This document shows positions 33,288 to 42,675 of a DNA stretch of 64,000 nucleotides, piece by piece. Source of the stretch: Chlamydiales bacterium (GTDB lineage Bacteria; Chlamydiota; Chlamydiia; Chlamydiales; Criblamydiaceae). Position numbers and translations under genes: made by a program. Below the pieces are notes generated by a model. The model was not told the origin of the DNA. It was given only the letters and a program-made list of their open reading frames with translations, and ran no database searches. Positions within the stretch are counted from its first letter, which is position 1, and each line of letters starts with the position of its first letter. The stretch spans positions 26,030 to 90,029 of the forward strand of contig JACKPN010000008.1 in assembly GCA_024233575.1 (NCBI GenBank), in the 5' to 3' direction.

Positions 33288-35294
33288 TTACAACATTTGC
33301 TCAAAATCCGGTTCGCTAAGAACTGTGACGCCGAGTTCTTCTGCTTTGGTCAGTTTGGAGCCTGCGGCATCACCGGCAAGAAGGTAGTCGGTCTTTTTAC
33401 TGACAGAACCGGATACTTTACCTCCTCTTTCCTTGATGAGAGACGCAGCAGCAGATCGCGTATATTGTTCAAGGGTGCCTGTAAGCACAAATGTTTTTCC
33501 ATTGAAAGGGTGATCGGTAAATGTCGAGACCTGTACTGTCTGAGGCTCAACGCCGGCATTCAGCAATCGGCTGATCTGCTTAAGGTTATGTTCATCATGA
33601 AAAAACTCAACGACCGCTGTTGCGACCTTTTCGCCGATGCCTTCGATTGCGAGCAATTCATCATAATTTAGATTTTTTAGCGCCTCAAGGGTACCGGCAC
33701 GGTTAGCAAGAAGCTCTGCCGTGCCTGCACCGACATACTTGATTCCCAAAGCCATGATGAAGCGGTTTAAGGGAACGTCCTTGGATTTCTCGATACTGGT
33801 AAGAAGGTTTTTGACTGCTTTTTCTTTAAAACCTTCTAGTTGGAAAAGCTGATTGGGAGTGAGATGATAGATATCTGCCGGTTCATCGATATAGCCGCTG
33901 TTCACCAACTGTTCGACAATCTTCTCTCCCAGACAGTCAATATCCATAGCCGCTTTGGCAACGAAATATGTCAAGCGGCGCAATTTCTGTGCAGGACACC
34001 CTCCGATGTTGGGGCATCGAACGGCAACCTCCCCGGGTATCCGTTCGACTTCGCTATTGCAAGCAGGGCAACGGTCCGGCATCGTCCAGGGTTTTGTATG
34101 CGAGGGTCTCTTCTCGTTAACGACAGAAACGACTTTAGGGATGACATCACCACCCTTTTCGATAATGACGGTATCATGGATGCGGATATCCTTACGTGCG
34201 ATCTCATCTTCGTTATGAAGGGTTGCGCGGGAGATGGTGCTTCCGGCAAGGAATACAGGGGCTAGTTCTGCAACAGGCGTGAGAATACCGGTCCTGCCGA
34301 CTTGGACGGTAATCGCATTAATCACCGTTTCCGCTTGCTCAGCGGCGAATTTATAAGCAACAGCCCAACGCGGATTTTTTCCTGTCGTTCCTAGTTTGTG
34401 ATGTTCTTTTAGGTCGTCTAGTTTAATAACGATCCCGTCAATATCGTAAGGAAGGCGTGGGCGTTCCTTATATACCCGCTCTGCGAACTCCCAAATCTCA
34501 TCGGCACTGCGGCATTTTGCATGCAGTTCAAGTGTTGGCAATCCTAACTCACGCAAGTAATCGTGCACAGCATACTGTGAGCCCACTTGGGAGATTCGAT
34601 CTTCGTCCGCGATACCATAAAAGACAACATTCAATTCCCGTTCACTGACCTCTTTGGGGTTTAACAGCTTAAGTGATCCTGCTGCAGCGTTGCGCGGGTT
34701 TGCCCACAGAGGCAGACCGCGTTTTTCTCTTTCGCGATTCTGCGTGTTGAATGTCTCATGAGTCATATATACCTCTCCCCTCACTTCAAAGCGCTTGGGA
34801 AGATTTGTGCCATAGAGCTGCAGCGGCAGGGACTGGATCGTTCTGACGTTATTGGTGATATCGTCACCCTGCTTACCGTCGCCCCGCGTGACTGCGCAGG
34901 CATAGATTCCGTTTTCGTATATGACTGTAACAGCGATGCCATCCATTTTTAGTTCGCAGGAAAATGCAGAGCGTTGATGTCCTGTCAATTTATGGATGCG
35001 GGCAATGAAACTATCGACTTCTTCTTTGCTATAGGTGTTGGCAAGGGAGAGCATCGGAATGCGGTGCTTCACCGTTTTAAATCCCTCTGTCAGCGATTCG
35101 TTCACCCGCTGGGTTGGCGAAGCAGGGGTGATCCATTCCGGATGTTCAGTTTCAATAGCTTCGACCTGTTTCAAGAGACGGTCAAACTGTTCGTCGGAGA
35201 TGATCGGATTATGTTCGGCGTAGTACAGGCGGTTATGATGCCAGACTTCTTTGCAGAGTTGATCGTATTCTTCGCGGGTAACTGTTTTGGGCAT
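33288..35294 (-). CDS. ligA: NAD-dependent DNA ligase LigA
   Basis: LigA seals nicks in DNA during replication and repair using NAD+. The 668-residue length is typical. In order, the protein shows the Ia domain (YYAEHNPIISDEQFD), the adenylation motif CELKMDGIA with Lys116, and the OB fold. The four-Cys zinc finger (CPACNSE, RCPNIGGCPAQ) is followed by helix-hairpin-helix repeats with IEGIGEKVA. A C-terminal BRCT domain starts near residue 592 (GKTFVLTGTLEQYTR). The ATG at 35294 follows AGGA by about 8 nt. The gene is in line with mtaB and the unknown gene at 35304, which ends 9 nt upstream. Confidence 0.97.
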   Translation of the reverse strand: MPKTVTREEYDQLCKEVWHHNRLYYAEHNPIISDEQFDRLLKQVEAIETEHPEWITPASPTQRVNESLTEGFKTVKHRIPMLSLANTYSKEEVDSFIARIHKLTGHQRSAFSCELKMDGIAVTVIYENGIYACAVTRGDGKQGDDITNNVRTIQSLPLQLYGTNLPKRFEVRGEVYMTHETFNTQNREREKRGLPLWANPRNAAAGSLKLLNPKEVSERELNVVFYGIADEDRISQVGSQYAVHDYLRELGLPTLELHAKCRSADEIWEFAERVYKERPRLPYDIDGIVIKLDDLKEHHKLGTTGKNPRWAVAYKFAAEQAETVINAITVQVGRTGILTPVAELAPVFLAGSTISRATLHNEDEIARKDIRIHDTVIIEKGGDVIPKVVSVVNEKRPSHTKPWTMPDRCPACNSEVERIPGEVAVRCPNIGGCPAQKLRRLTYFVAKAAMDIDCLGEKIVEQLVNSGYIDEPADIYHLTPNQLFQLEGFKEKAVKNLLTSIEKSKDVPLNRFIMALGIKYVGAGTAELLANRAGTLEALKNLNYDELLAIEGIGEKVATAVVEFFHDEHNLKQISRLLNAGVEPQTVQVSTFTDHPFNGKTFVLTGTLEQYTRSAAASLIKERGGKVSGSVSKKTDYLLAGDAAGSKLTKAEELGVTVLSEPDFEQML

Positions 35295-35303
35295 GTAGAG
35301 ATC

Positions 35304-36290
35304 CTACTTCTGAAATCGGTCGAAGTATAGCGTGCCGCCGGCTGTCAACTCAAGAGGATCGTCAATTTTTTTCCAAATTCTTTTCTGAAGACGGTATGAT
35401 TTTACTTCCTTGGGCAGGCATAGGGTGATTTTCTTTGTTGCATCAGGAGTGATCATCATGCGGCGGAGCGCTTTTTTCGACCATTCGAGAGACACTTTTC
35501 CAAGCCCCTGTATGTGGAGGTCTACAAGCCTTCCGCAATGGAACTCCGGAGGCAGGACGGGCAAGATTTCCAATCTTTCATGATCGAAGCGGATAAAAAG
35601 CCTTTCGATTATCTGTGCTCCTTGCGCAACAATGGCAAGAGGTTCTTTTGCCGGAGGTAGGTGAAAGCCATGGTAATCATCATCGAATGCTCTTGGGGAA
35701 AATGCCGGTGCAATCCCTGATAGATAAAGCTGATTGAATGCGCTAACAACCTCTAACGGTCCAGCTTGGGCGCATTGTTGTAGAAGAGTACCTTCTGCAG
35801 ATGTTTCGATACCACTGTAGTAGCTGCCGTACAAATACCAATATGGCAGGATTTCACTCATATCTTTTCGGCATCGGATCTGATCCCATTCCTGCGCTTT
35901 GTTACAGCCTAGAGAAAGAAGAGGCAGCGGCTTTGTAGGAGGCATCTGATCGCCATAGGCATATCCTCCGTCCACCACGGTCAGAGCATCGCCAAGATAT
36001 TTCCAGTTACCTTTATCTATACGGATAAGAAACCCCTTACCCAGCAATATCTGAAGGTAATAGCAGCTGCTGAATATGGTAATCTTTCCGCTATGCAGGT
36101 CTGTTTGCACTGTAAAGCGCTCGATTTGACTAACAGGTTCATGACTTAGGTGTCCCAAGTCCGTTCCGTCAATATGACGAATCTCTATACGTGTAGGGAA
36201 AACTTTAAAAACATAGGGTGTTCCGGGAAGAAGATGAGAATATCCAGGGGTGTGGGTAAATGGGCGATAGCGCTGTCTTACTGTTATCAT
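35304..36290 (-). CDS. Unknown protein resembling the C-terminal sandwich of six-hairpin glycosidases
   Basis: This 328-residue protein has no clear named family. The last 100 residues (RLEILPVLPPEFHCGRLVDL, then KVSLEWSKKALRRMMITPD) resemble the beta-sandwich that ends GH65/GH95 glycoside hydrolases. No (alpha/alpha)6 catalytic barrel with its acidic residues precedes it in full. The N-terminal half is beta-rich, with many aromatic residues (around 150-165, PYWYLYGSYYSG). It has no signal peptide. The start overlaps the mtaB stop by 4 nt (ATGA), and ligA follows after 9 nt, so the three genes form an operon. It may be a carbohydrate-binding or degenerate glycosidase protein; I hold this loosely. 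Confidence 0.7.
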   Translation of the reverse strand: MITVRQRYRPFTHTPGYSHLLPGTPYVFKVFPTRIEIRHIDGTDLGHLSHEPVSQIERFTVQTDLHSGKITIFSSCYYLQILLGKGFLIRIDKGNWKYLGDALTVVDGGYAYGDQMPPTKPLPLLSLGCNKAQEWDQIRCRKDMSEILPYWYLYGSYYSGIETSAEGTLLQQCAQAGPLEVVSAFNQLYLSGIAPAFSPRAFDDDYHGFHLPPAKEPLAIVAQGAQIIERLFIRFDHERLEILPVLPPEFHCGRLVDLHIQGLGKVSLEWSKKALRRMMITPDATKKITLCLPKEVKSYRLQKRIWKKIDDPLELTAGGTLYFDRFQK

Positions 36291-37564
36291 GCGATCACTT
36301 CTCCAATAAAACCGTCCGGCGCGTTTTCTTTTAATTTAACATTGATGAGTTCATTAGGACGTCGCCCCTCTCGCGGGATCCATACAGGAAGGAAATTGTC
36401 GGTATGTCCGCTTATCTCTTCTGGGCGGGAACGATCGCCAGATTCAGTTAGGATTGTCATTTCGCGGCCGATGAACTGTTCTCGCAGCGAGAATGCTTCT
36501 TTTTCTGAATGGCGCATCACCTCTTGCTTGCGGCGGCGAATGACATCTGGATGCACCTTATTAGGCATGAGCGCCGACTTGGTTCTCGGGCGGTCGCTGT
36601 AGGGAAACATGTGGACCTTGGCAAACTGAGCTCTTTTTATCGCATCGAGCGTGTCGCGATGATCCGCTTCCGTTTCTCCCGGGAAGCCGACGATAAGATC
36701 GGTAGTAAACGTAAAATCCGGACAGGCTGAGCGCATGCGCTCGACGGTATCGAAGAAGATCTGCCTCGTATATTTTCTGTTCATCCGCTTAAGGACAACA
36801 TTAGATCCTGACTGAAGAACGATGTGCATCGACTTACAAGTGTGTTTACCGTTTAAGATGGCATCAGCGAGGTCATCATCGACCTCATCCGGATCTATCG
36901 ACGACAGGCGCAGTCTTCTGAGACCTGGTACGGCATCAACAGAACGCATCAAGTCAGCCAAGGTTTTAGGAGCGTCAGGGCAGTTTCCATCGAAGTCGCC
37001 AACATTGATGCCGGTGATGACCACTTCTTTGTATCCATTCTCAACGAGAGTTTGAACTTCCTGCACTATTTCTTCGATAGTCCGCGAACGTGAGCGTCCG
37101 CGCACATAAGGGATGATGCAGTAGCTGCAGAAGGAATTGCAGCCATCTTGCACTTTAACAAAAGCGCGAGTGTGTGCTTCGAATCGCTTAATGGAGAATT
37201 CCGGGTATTTTTCTTCGGGGAAGGCTTGCTCAAGAAGCTTTTCTTTCTCCTTATTGGGGACGACAAGATCCACTCCTTCGAGCTGTGCGATCGCATCCGG
37301 CTGCCGGTCTGCCGAACATCCCGTCACGACCAGTTTAGCTTTTGGGTAACGCTTGGCCAGCTGACGAATCTGGTGGCGGCTGCTGGCGTCAGCAGATTCA
37401 GTGACAGTGCAAGTATTGACAATGCAAATTTCAGGCACATCATCTTCTTGGGCTTGGGAATAACCCATGGCGGCAAGCTGATCCTGATATGCTTGCGATT
37501 CGTACTGATTGGTGCGACAGCCCAATGTGACAATTTTAAAAGATTTTCTTTGTTTTTGCGGCAT
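36287..37564 (-). CDS. mtaB: tRNA threonylcarbamoyladenosine methylthiotransferase MtaB
   Basis: MtaB is a radical-SAM enzyme that converts t6A37 to ms2t6A37 in tRNA. The N-terminal cluster Cys are in VTLGCRTNQYES, VNTCTVTESAD and VVTGCSADRQP. The radical-SAM motif is QDGCNSFCSYCIIPYVRGRSR. The LGCRTNQ and RSR details fit MtaB rather than MiaB. I use the ATG at 37564 (425 residues); an upstream in-frame TTG at 37585 has no better ribosome site. The stop overlaps the next start by 4 nt. A second methylthiotransferase, miaB, lies at 31393-32715. Confidence 0.94.
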   Translation of the reverse strand: MPQKQRKSFKIVTLGCRTNQYESQAYQDQLAAMGYSQAQEDDVPEICIVNTCTVTESADASSRHQIRQLAKRYPKAKLVVTGCSADRQPDAIAQLEGVDLVVPNKEKEKLLEQAFPEEKYPEFSIKRFEAHTRAFVKVQDGCNSFCSYCIIPYVRGRSRSRTIEEIVQEVQTLVENGYKEVVITGINVGDFDGNCPDAPKTLADLMRSVDAVPGLRRLRLSSIDPDEVDDDLADAILNGKHTCKSMHIVLQSGSNVVLKRMNRKYTRQIFFDTVERMRSACPDFTFTTDLIVGFPGETEADHRDTLDAIKRAQFAKVHMFPYSDRPRTKSALMPNKVHPDVIRRRKQEVMRHSEKEAFSLREQFIGREMTILTESGDRSRPEEISGHTDNFLPVWIPREGRRPNELINVKLKENAPDGFIGEVIA

Positions 37565-37629
37565 ACTTAATCGGGAATCTCTCAATAATTCTGCAAAATT
37601 TTAGCATATTGTATTGAAAGAAACAACGC

Positions 37630-40600
37630 TTATGCAACTATGGTAACGTTCCGAAGTCCTTCAATCGCCGCCTGCATACGCTGCTTATTAATGATCTCTT
37701 GATTGCTGACAACAACCTGTAGCTGTGGCCGCAGCTTATGCACGGGGACGGTTGGACTAACCGGATCAGACTCATCGACAGGCTCGTCATCACGAGGCTG
37801 CTCCTGTTGAGGCGCAGTCTGCTGAACGTCTTGATCTTTGAATTTATCAAAAAGCCAATCACCTCCCCTGTAGAAGAGTGAACCTCGGGCAAAATGCTTT
37901 GCCAAGTCAACGAACCATTCAGCATCTTTCTTGAGCTTATGGCGAGCGTATAGTTTGATGGCTGCACGTATCGGCCATGTGAGGATGTCTAAATATGGCC
38001 AAATAAATAGTTGATAAATCCCAATGGACATCGTACGGAAAAATCTTAATGCATCAATCAGCCATTTGCTCAAGTCTACATGAAACTTTCCAATATTGAA
38101 TTTGATCTTGCCGAATATGGCATCGATGGCCCTCTCCAGCATGTTATGAAACGCGATCGCTTTATTGAGGAACCAGTTAGCGATTCCCATTAAGATTCCG
38201 TCAGCGCCCAGCTCGCGAATGCCTTCATGCAACTCTTCTTTTGTCCTGGCATTATTCTTTTCCATTTTCAGCTGACGCTGATGCTCTTCTTCTTTTGTTC
38301 GCGTCAATCCGGAAGCCATATCATGCAATGGGTCGATACTTTTTTCAAGCAGCTGATTCAAAAGATCGTTCATATTATTTTGTTCGATATATTCTTTCAT
38401 AAGACGTCCGACCTGCGCCGAGGTCATTGATCTGATACGGTCAAGACGCAAGAAACGCATAAAGAACGTTGTTTGCGGGGCCATATCAGCCAACTTAACA
38501 AGCATATTACCCAGCTTTTCGTTATACATTTCTTCATCTGAGTTAACGGTCTCGAAAGTAACGCATCCGTATTTTTCCAACGCCTTCTCCAATCTTCTTA
38601 AATTAGAGGGTCGCTCGAGGGTAACGCGGAAACCCGGGTTAAGGTCTTTGAATTTAATCGTGAAGTGGTTGTTTTTACGCGTTTCTGTCTTTTCGATGGT
38701 AAACGTTGTATCTTCGACAAATAACGGAGGAGGGCACATCTTACCTTCTTTAGGTCCTGTACAATTTTTCATATATTCACCAAAAGTCGAAGCTATCTGG
38801 CTGATTTCTTCTTCGGTGAAGTCGCGGTTGTTACGATCAAACTCCCTATTGTTAGTTACATGCTTGATCATATTAACAAGCAAAAGAAGCATTTTATTAA
38901 GAGATGCTCCCGATGTCATTTCTTTGATCACAACCGCCATGATCTCTGGGGCTGCAGTTTCTTCTAATATTTTCCAAAGTTCTCCCTGGATAGCCTCGTG
39001 TACCGGTAAATCTTCCGGTCCGTTGAAACCCAGGACAGCCAACATTTGTTTAGCTCTTGGTTTACAGAAATGTTTAACCAAACGTTCATGGTTCTTCTTC
39101 TCGATTGCCTGTATCAGCTTCTTGCCATAGACATCCATTTCCTCAGCAGTGCGTTCTGTCATTTGTGCAATAGTTGCAGCCAAGATTTCGCCCAACTTTA
39201 ACTTTTCAGTATAAGTCAATGTGTCCAAATCAAGAGGGATAAGGCTATGAATGCTGAGCTTCTGCTCATCGGTGAGGTTCAGGCTGTCAGAAAGAACATG
39301 AGATACAAGTGTAATCTTATCATCGTCAGTCAATGATACCTGAATTGCTGGATGAGGATTCTTCAATCCCTTTTCAGCATTTTCAAGCTGACCGGCACCT
39401 GAACCCGTTGGATTAATCTCTTCCACATATTCGGTCAGAAGACTGATCATTCCGAGAAGAACTTCATGTTTCACTTCATTATTTTCGACATCATCTAGTT
39501 TTTTTGTCAGGTTTGCAAAAGCTTTAACAGCAATAGCGCTAGCTATTTCGGCGACACCGTCGAAGACCTTAGAGTCGTAGGCGCCATCTCTTTTAGCAAG
39601 CACTTCAATGTTACGAGCTGCAAGCTCTTTGCACTTTTCCTGCATCTCGCCATCTAGTTGTTCGAGACATTTTTTTGGAATATCTACACCGGCAAGTATA
39701 CCAACAATTGCCTCGCTATTGATTGCCATCTGGTTTGGAATCAGCTTTGCAATGAAGTGCCCCAAAGCGCCTGCACCGTCCATGATATTTTGCAGTTTTT
39801 GCTTCAAAACATCGCTGTCGTCGTAGATTTTTTTGTAAATTTCTTCGATAACTTCCTTGCCAGCTTCTTTTTCTTGCAACGGCTTCGTAAATCCCTCGAA
39901 TACGCCACTGAAAAGTTCGGGAAGGGTATTATTGACAAGTTGGTCGAGAGCAATATCTTTCAACGCAGAAGGCATATTGTACCCATCAAAAGGATGAGTA
40001 TAAGCGATCTGCAAATGATCCAATGTAAAGGAAGCGCCACTCGACATATGAAACAATTCAAGATACTCCTCCGGGAGGGCAGGATTCATCATCTTGAGAT
40101 CAACGCACAGCTTTACAAGTTCATCGGTAACACGACCTTCCATATAACATTTGATCAGCTCTTGATGGAACCCTTCCGGCGCTTCGATCGTCGGACTCTT
40201 GAGCTTGACAGTCATTAAAATGAACTCTCTTGCTGCAGGCAGGAAATAGTCGGCAAGTTTTCGCTCTAAACGCTTTTTCTCTTCCGGAGAACCTTCTTGA
40301 TCTCTTATTTTTTTGATAGAGATGTAAAGTGGGTAAATCTTCGGAATGTGACGATTGAGTATATCGAAGACTTTCGAAGCCAGTTCCGCTGGAAGATAAG
40401 TTAGAGAATGATCGTGCGAATCCTCTCTAAAACGCGAATCTGTAGCTTCCGCCGCCTTTGTCAGATACCAAATGACAGCATTTCTTACGATCTGATTAAC
40501 AAAGGGATCTACTCCTTGCAAGCCATTATTAACATGAAGATCGATGAGTTCTTTAACCGCATTCACATCGGTTTCAGAAGCGTTCTTATTCGTGCATTTT

Positions 40601-42117
40601 CCCGCGATGAGCGCAGCTATCTGATGCTGAGCCTCCGGATCGGCCTTTATCGCCTCTTTTCCCTTTTTAACGATGGTGGCAACGCCGGCATCAACGGCAC
40701 CTGCAATAGCATTGACGATAGCGTCAGCTCCAGTGCTAGCTGCAAGCGCATCTTCGCTGAGGCCGCTGCCTACTAAAGAGTCAACCAAAGCTTCTTTATC
40801 GACTATGTTTTTAATATCTTCAGGTTTGATAAAGAGTTTCCTCAAGTTATTAAGAAGCGCATGATCATCAATAGGATTCTCATCAGAGAGATAAAAGTTA
40901 TAAACCACATCCGGAAGATGCGGCTTAACTTTCATTGCTAGTTCATCATCAGCAAGTCCGCATTTTGCAAAGAGCTCATCAACGACAGGCTCAAGCAGTT
41001 TCAACGCTTCAGCCTTCTTGTCCTCGGCGGAATTCAACAGTTCTCTTAGCTGGGACAGCTTATCACCATAGATTGCTTCTCCGGCTTCGGAAATATTCTT
41101 GGCAATACCGACAAGCATATTTTCTTCATCACCGGCAAGAGTTGTGAGAACATGAGCGATATAACTTTCCGCGGCATCTTTCACCATGTCAGAAAGTTGC
41201 GGATCAATCTCATTGCCAGGTATGCCTAATTGCTGACGTCGATCTAGAGAGACGACATCGGCAATACGGTCTTGAACAAATCCAACTAATCTAGGTAGCT
41301 TTGCAACATCGATACCGAAAACGTCAAGTACACCTTCTGCAATTTTGCTGCTCTTATTTTTAACAACATCGGCAAAGAATCCTGGAACAGCTTCTGCAAT
41401 GGAGCTGGACAAGCTCTTGATCAGTTGAGCTCCAGGCCTGTCATTACCTTGGGGATGCTGAGGCTTGTAAATCATGCAGAAAATATCGGCAAGCAAATCG
41501 GAAACGGCTTCTGTCTTAATCAGCTCATAAATATCATGACCAACATAACTTCCAATCGTAGTAATCCAACCATTGATCATGATATCGCTGTTACCATTCG
41601 GCATGGCAATTTCGAGCAATTTTGCCGAAGTACCAACAAGCATCTCTTCGACTTTCATTCTGCGTTGTTCAGGATCCTTGATCGTCACTGTTGTTTCGTG
41701 TATTTTAGCAAAATCGGGGCCGACAATCTCTAGAATATCAGCTGCAAAATATGAGAAAAATTTCAGATCGCCATCGTGAAGCGAGTGTTTATCTTTGGTA
41801 TGCTGAATAAGGTTGTTCAGGGCATTTAACAGTGTTGACTCTACGACATTCTCAAGAAATGCTCCATTTTCCTGGATAAAGTTCTTGATCACAAAAGACC
41901 AATTACTGCTTTCCTCGGTATTATCACTCTTTTTATTTATGGCGGCGACAATCTTAGGCACTAATCCGGAGGTGAACAAGCCATAATGATACATGCCCGT
42001 TTCTTTAAACTTGTCTTTAAGTTCTTTAATGACGCAATCTTCTTTGCCATTGGAAACGGCAGCCATCATAACCGAATTAGCAACGTAAGACTGTAGGATT
42101 CCACCAATATAATTCAT
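37630..42117 (-). CDS. Giant helical protein of unknown function, paralogue 1
   Basis: I do not recognise this protein of about 1495 residues. It has no signal peptide. Most of it is helical, with a repeating style of VNxLLxxxxPELF and VVxELxxK segments that suggests alpha-solenoid repeats. Near the C-terminus (about 1360-1430) there is a more hydrophobic stretch (WLIDALRFFRTMSIGIYQLF, then WPYLDILTWPIRAAI) that may insert in or lie on a membrane. A Pro/Gln/Glu/Asp tail follows. The ATG at 42117 follows AGGA by 6 nt; another ATG at 42123 is possible. It is related to the 1249-residue protein at 42676-46425. A large secreted effector is possible. Confidence 0.8.
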   Translation of the reverse strand: MNYIGGILQSYVANSVMMAAVSNGKEDCVIKELKDKFKETGMYHYGLFTSGLVPKIVAAINKKSDNTEESSNWSFVIKNFIQENGAFLENVVESTLLNALNNLIQHTKDKHSLHDGDLKFFSYFAADILEIVGPDFAKIHETTVTIKDPEQRRMKVEEMLVGTSAKLLEIAMPNGNSDIMINGWITTIGSYVGHDIYELIKTEAVSDLLADIFCMIYKPQHPQGNDRPGAQLIKSLSSSIAEAVPGFFADVVKNKSSKIAEGVLDVFGIDVAKLPRLVGFVQDRIADVVSLDRRQQLGIPGNEIDPQLSDMVKDAAESYIAHVLTTLAGDEENMLVGIAKNISEAGEAIYGDKLSQLRELLNSAEDKKAEALKLLEPVVDELFAKCGLADDELAMKVKPHLPDVVYNFYLSDENPIDDHALLNNLRKLFIKPEDIKNIVDKEALVDSLVGSGLSEDALAASTGADAIVNAIAGAVDAGVATIVKKGKEAIKADPEAQHQIAALIAGKCTNKNASETDVNAVKELIDLHVNNGLQGVDPFVNQIVRNAVIWYLTKAAEATDSRFREDSHDHSLTYLPAELASKVFDILNRHIPKIYPLYISIKKIRDQEGSPEEKKRLERKLADYFLPAAREFILMTVKLKSPTIEAPEGFHQELIKCYMEGRVTDELVKLCVDLKMMNPALPEEYLELFHMSSGASFTLDHLQIAYTHPFDGYNMPSALKDIALDQLVNNTLPELFSGVFEGFTKPLQEKEAGKEVIEEIYKKIYDDSDVLKQKLQNIMDGAGALGHFIAKLIPNQMAINSEAIVGILAGVDIPKKCLEQLDGEMQEKCKELAARNIEVLAKRDGAYDSKVFDGVAEIASAIAVKAFANLTKKLDDVENNEVKHEVLLGMISLLTEYVEEINPTGSGAGQLENAEKGLKNPHPAIQVSLTDDDKITLVSHVLSDSLNLTDEQKLSIHSLIPLDLDTLTYTEKLKLGEILAATIAQMTERTAEEMDVYGKKLIQAIEKKNHERLVKHFCKPRAKQMLAVLGFNGPEDLPVHEAIQGELWKILEETAAPEIMAVVIKEMTSGASLNKMLLLLVNMIKHVTNNREFDRNNRDFTEEEISQIASTFGEYMKNCTGPKEGKMCPPPLFVEDTTFTIEKTETRKNNHFTIKFKDLNPGFRVTLERPSNLRRLEKALEKYGCVTFETVNSDEEMYNEKLGNMLVKLADMAPQTTFFMRFLRLDRIRSMTSAQVGRLMKEYIEQNNMNDLLNQLLEKSIDPLHDMASGLTRTKEEEHQRQLKMEKNNARTKEELHEGIRELGADGILMGIANWFLNKAIAFHNMLERAIDAIFGKIKFNIGKFHVDLSKWLIDALRFFRTMSIGIYQLFIWPYLDILTWPIRAAIKLYARHKLKKDAEWFVDLAKHFARGSLFYRGGDWLFDKFKDQDVQQTAPQQEQPRDDEPVDESDPVSPTVPVHKLRPQLQVVVSNQEIINKQRMQAAIEGLRNVTIVA

Positions 42118-42151
42118 TCTCATTCCTAGTTAGGGCGATTAATCTGATAAG

Positions 42152-42160
42152 ATTATATCA
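42152..42160 (-). promoter_or_regulatory. Extended -10 promoter of the giant protein gene
   Basis: On the minus strand TGATATAAT (42152-42160) is a perfect extended -10 element about 35 nt before the start at 42117. No strong -35 box is seen. Confidence 0.45.
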
Positions 42161-42270
42161 CCGCGACATGCATATTAAATTAACGTTTCTTAAAGATTGC
42201 GTTAATTTACGTGACAATTTTTCAAGTATTTTACCACATAGTAAAAATTATAGCAATTATAGAGAGATAG

Positions 42271-42316
42271 AAAAAAACCCTGAAACGCCATTATTTTTGT
42301 TTATTTCAGGGGTTTT
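42271..42316 (-). terminator. Rho-independent terminator after the small gene at 42339
   Basis: On the minus strand ACCCCTGAAA pairs with TTTCAGGGT and is followed by a run of seven T (42271-42277). It divides the two giant genes into separate transcripts. Confidence 0.7.
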
Positions 42317-42338
42317 CGTAAAGAATTTATTTTACATG

Positions 42339-42629
42339 TTAAGACTTTATTTTACTTTGAGAATAGATACTAACCTTGCGAGCTAAAGTTCTGGTCATTT
42401 CGCAATCTTCGTAGGGAAGAAAGCGTTCTAAGTAATCATCGAGGTCATGGGGATCTGTGGGGCTATCGGTCACGATATAATTCAGATGATTCCACACCCC
42501 CCCCCATGTCGCTGGTTCGAGGCGTTGTTTTTTTTGGTTAGTTAAATAGTTGTTCACCTCTTCTTCCGATACTGTGCATGTAACCGGTTCTTGTTTGAAA
42601 TACGCATTCACTGCTGAGCCTACAGTCAT
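42339..42629 (-). CDS. Small hypothetical protein between the giant paralogues
   Basis: This 96-residue protein is unrecognised. I place the start at the ATG at 42629, because AAGGAG lies 7 nt upstream; an earlier in-frame start at 42698 would overlap the giant gene. It begins MTVGSAVNAYFKQEPVTC, is mildly acidic and shows no signal or membrane segment. There is a GGVWNHLNYIVTDSPTDP stretch and a charged C-terminus. It lies 46 nt after the 1249-residue gene and is followed by a terminator. It is likely the last gene of that transcript and may be a chaperone or partner of the giant protein, which is only a guess from size and position. Confidence 0.65.
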   Translation of the reverse strand: MTVGSAVNAYFKQEPVTCTVSEEEVNNYLTNQKKQRLEPATWGGVWNHLNYIVTDSPTDPHDLDDYLERFLPYEDCEMTRTLARKVSIYSQSKIKS

Positions 42630-42675
42630 TCTTATCTCCTTAATTGGATTGGTTTTAGAAATGGGAAAACTATAG

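Noticed and set aside
37630..42117. Equating the 1495-residue protein with CT147, the large EEA1-like protein next to ligA in C. trachomatis
   Set aside because: The size and the nearby ligA gene are suggestive, but I see no FYVE-like Cys pattern and no Inc-type bilobed hydrophobic domain, so position alone is not enough.
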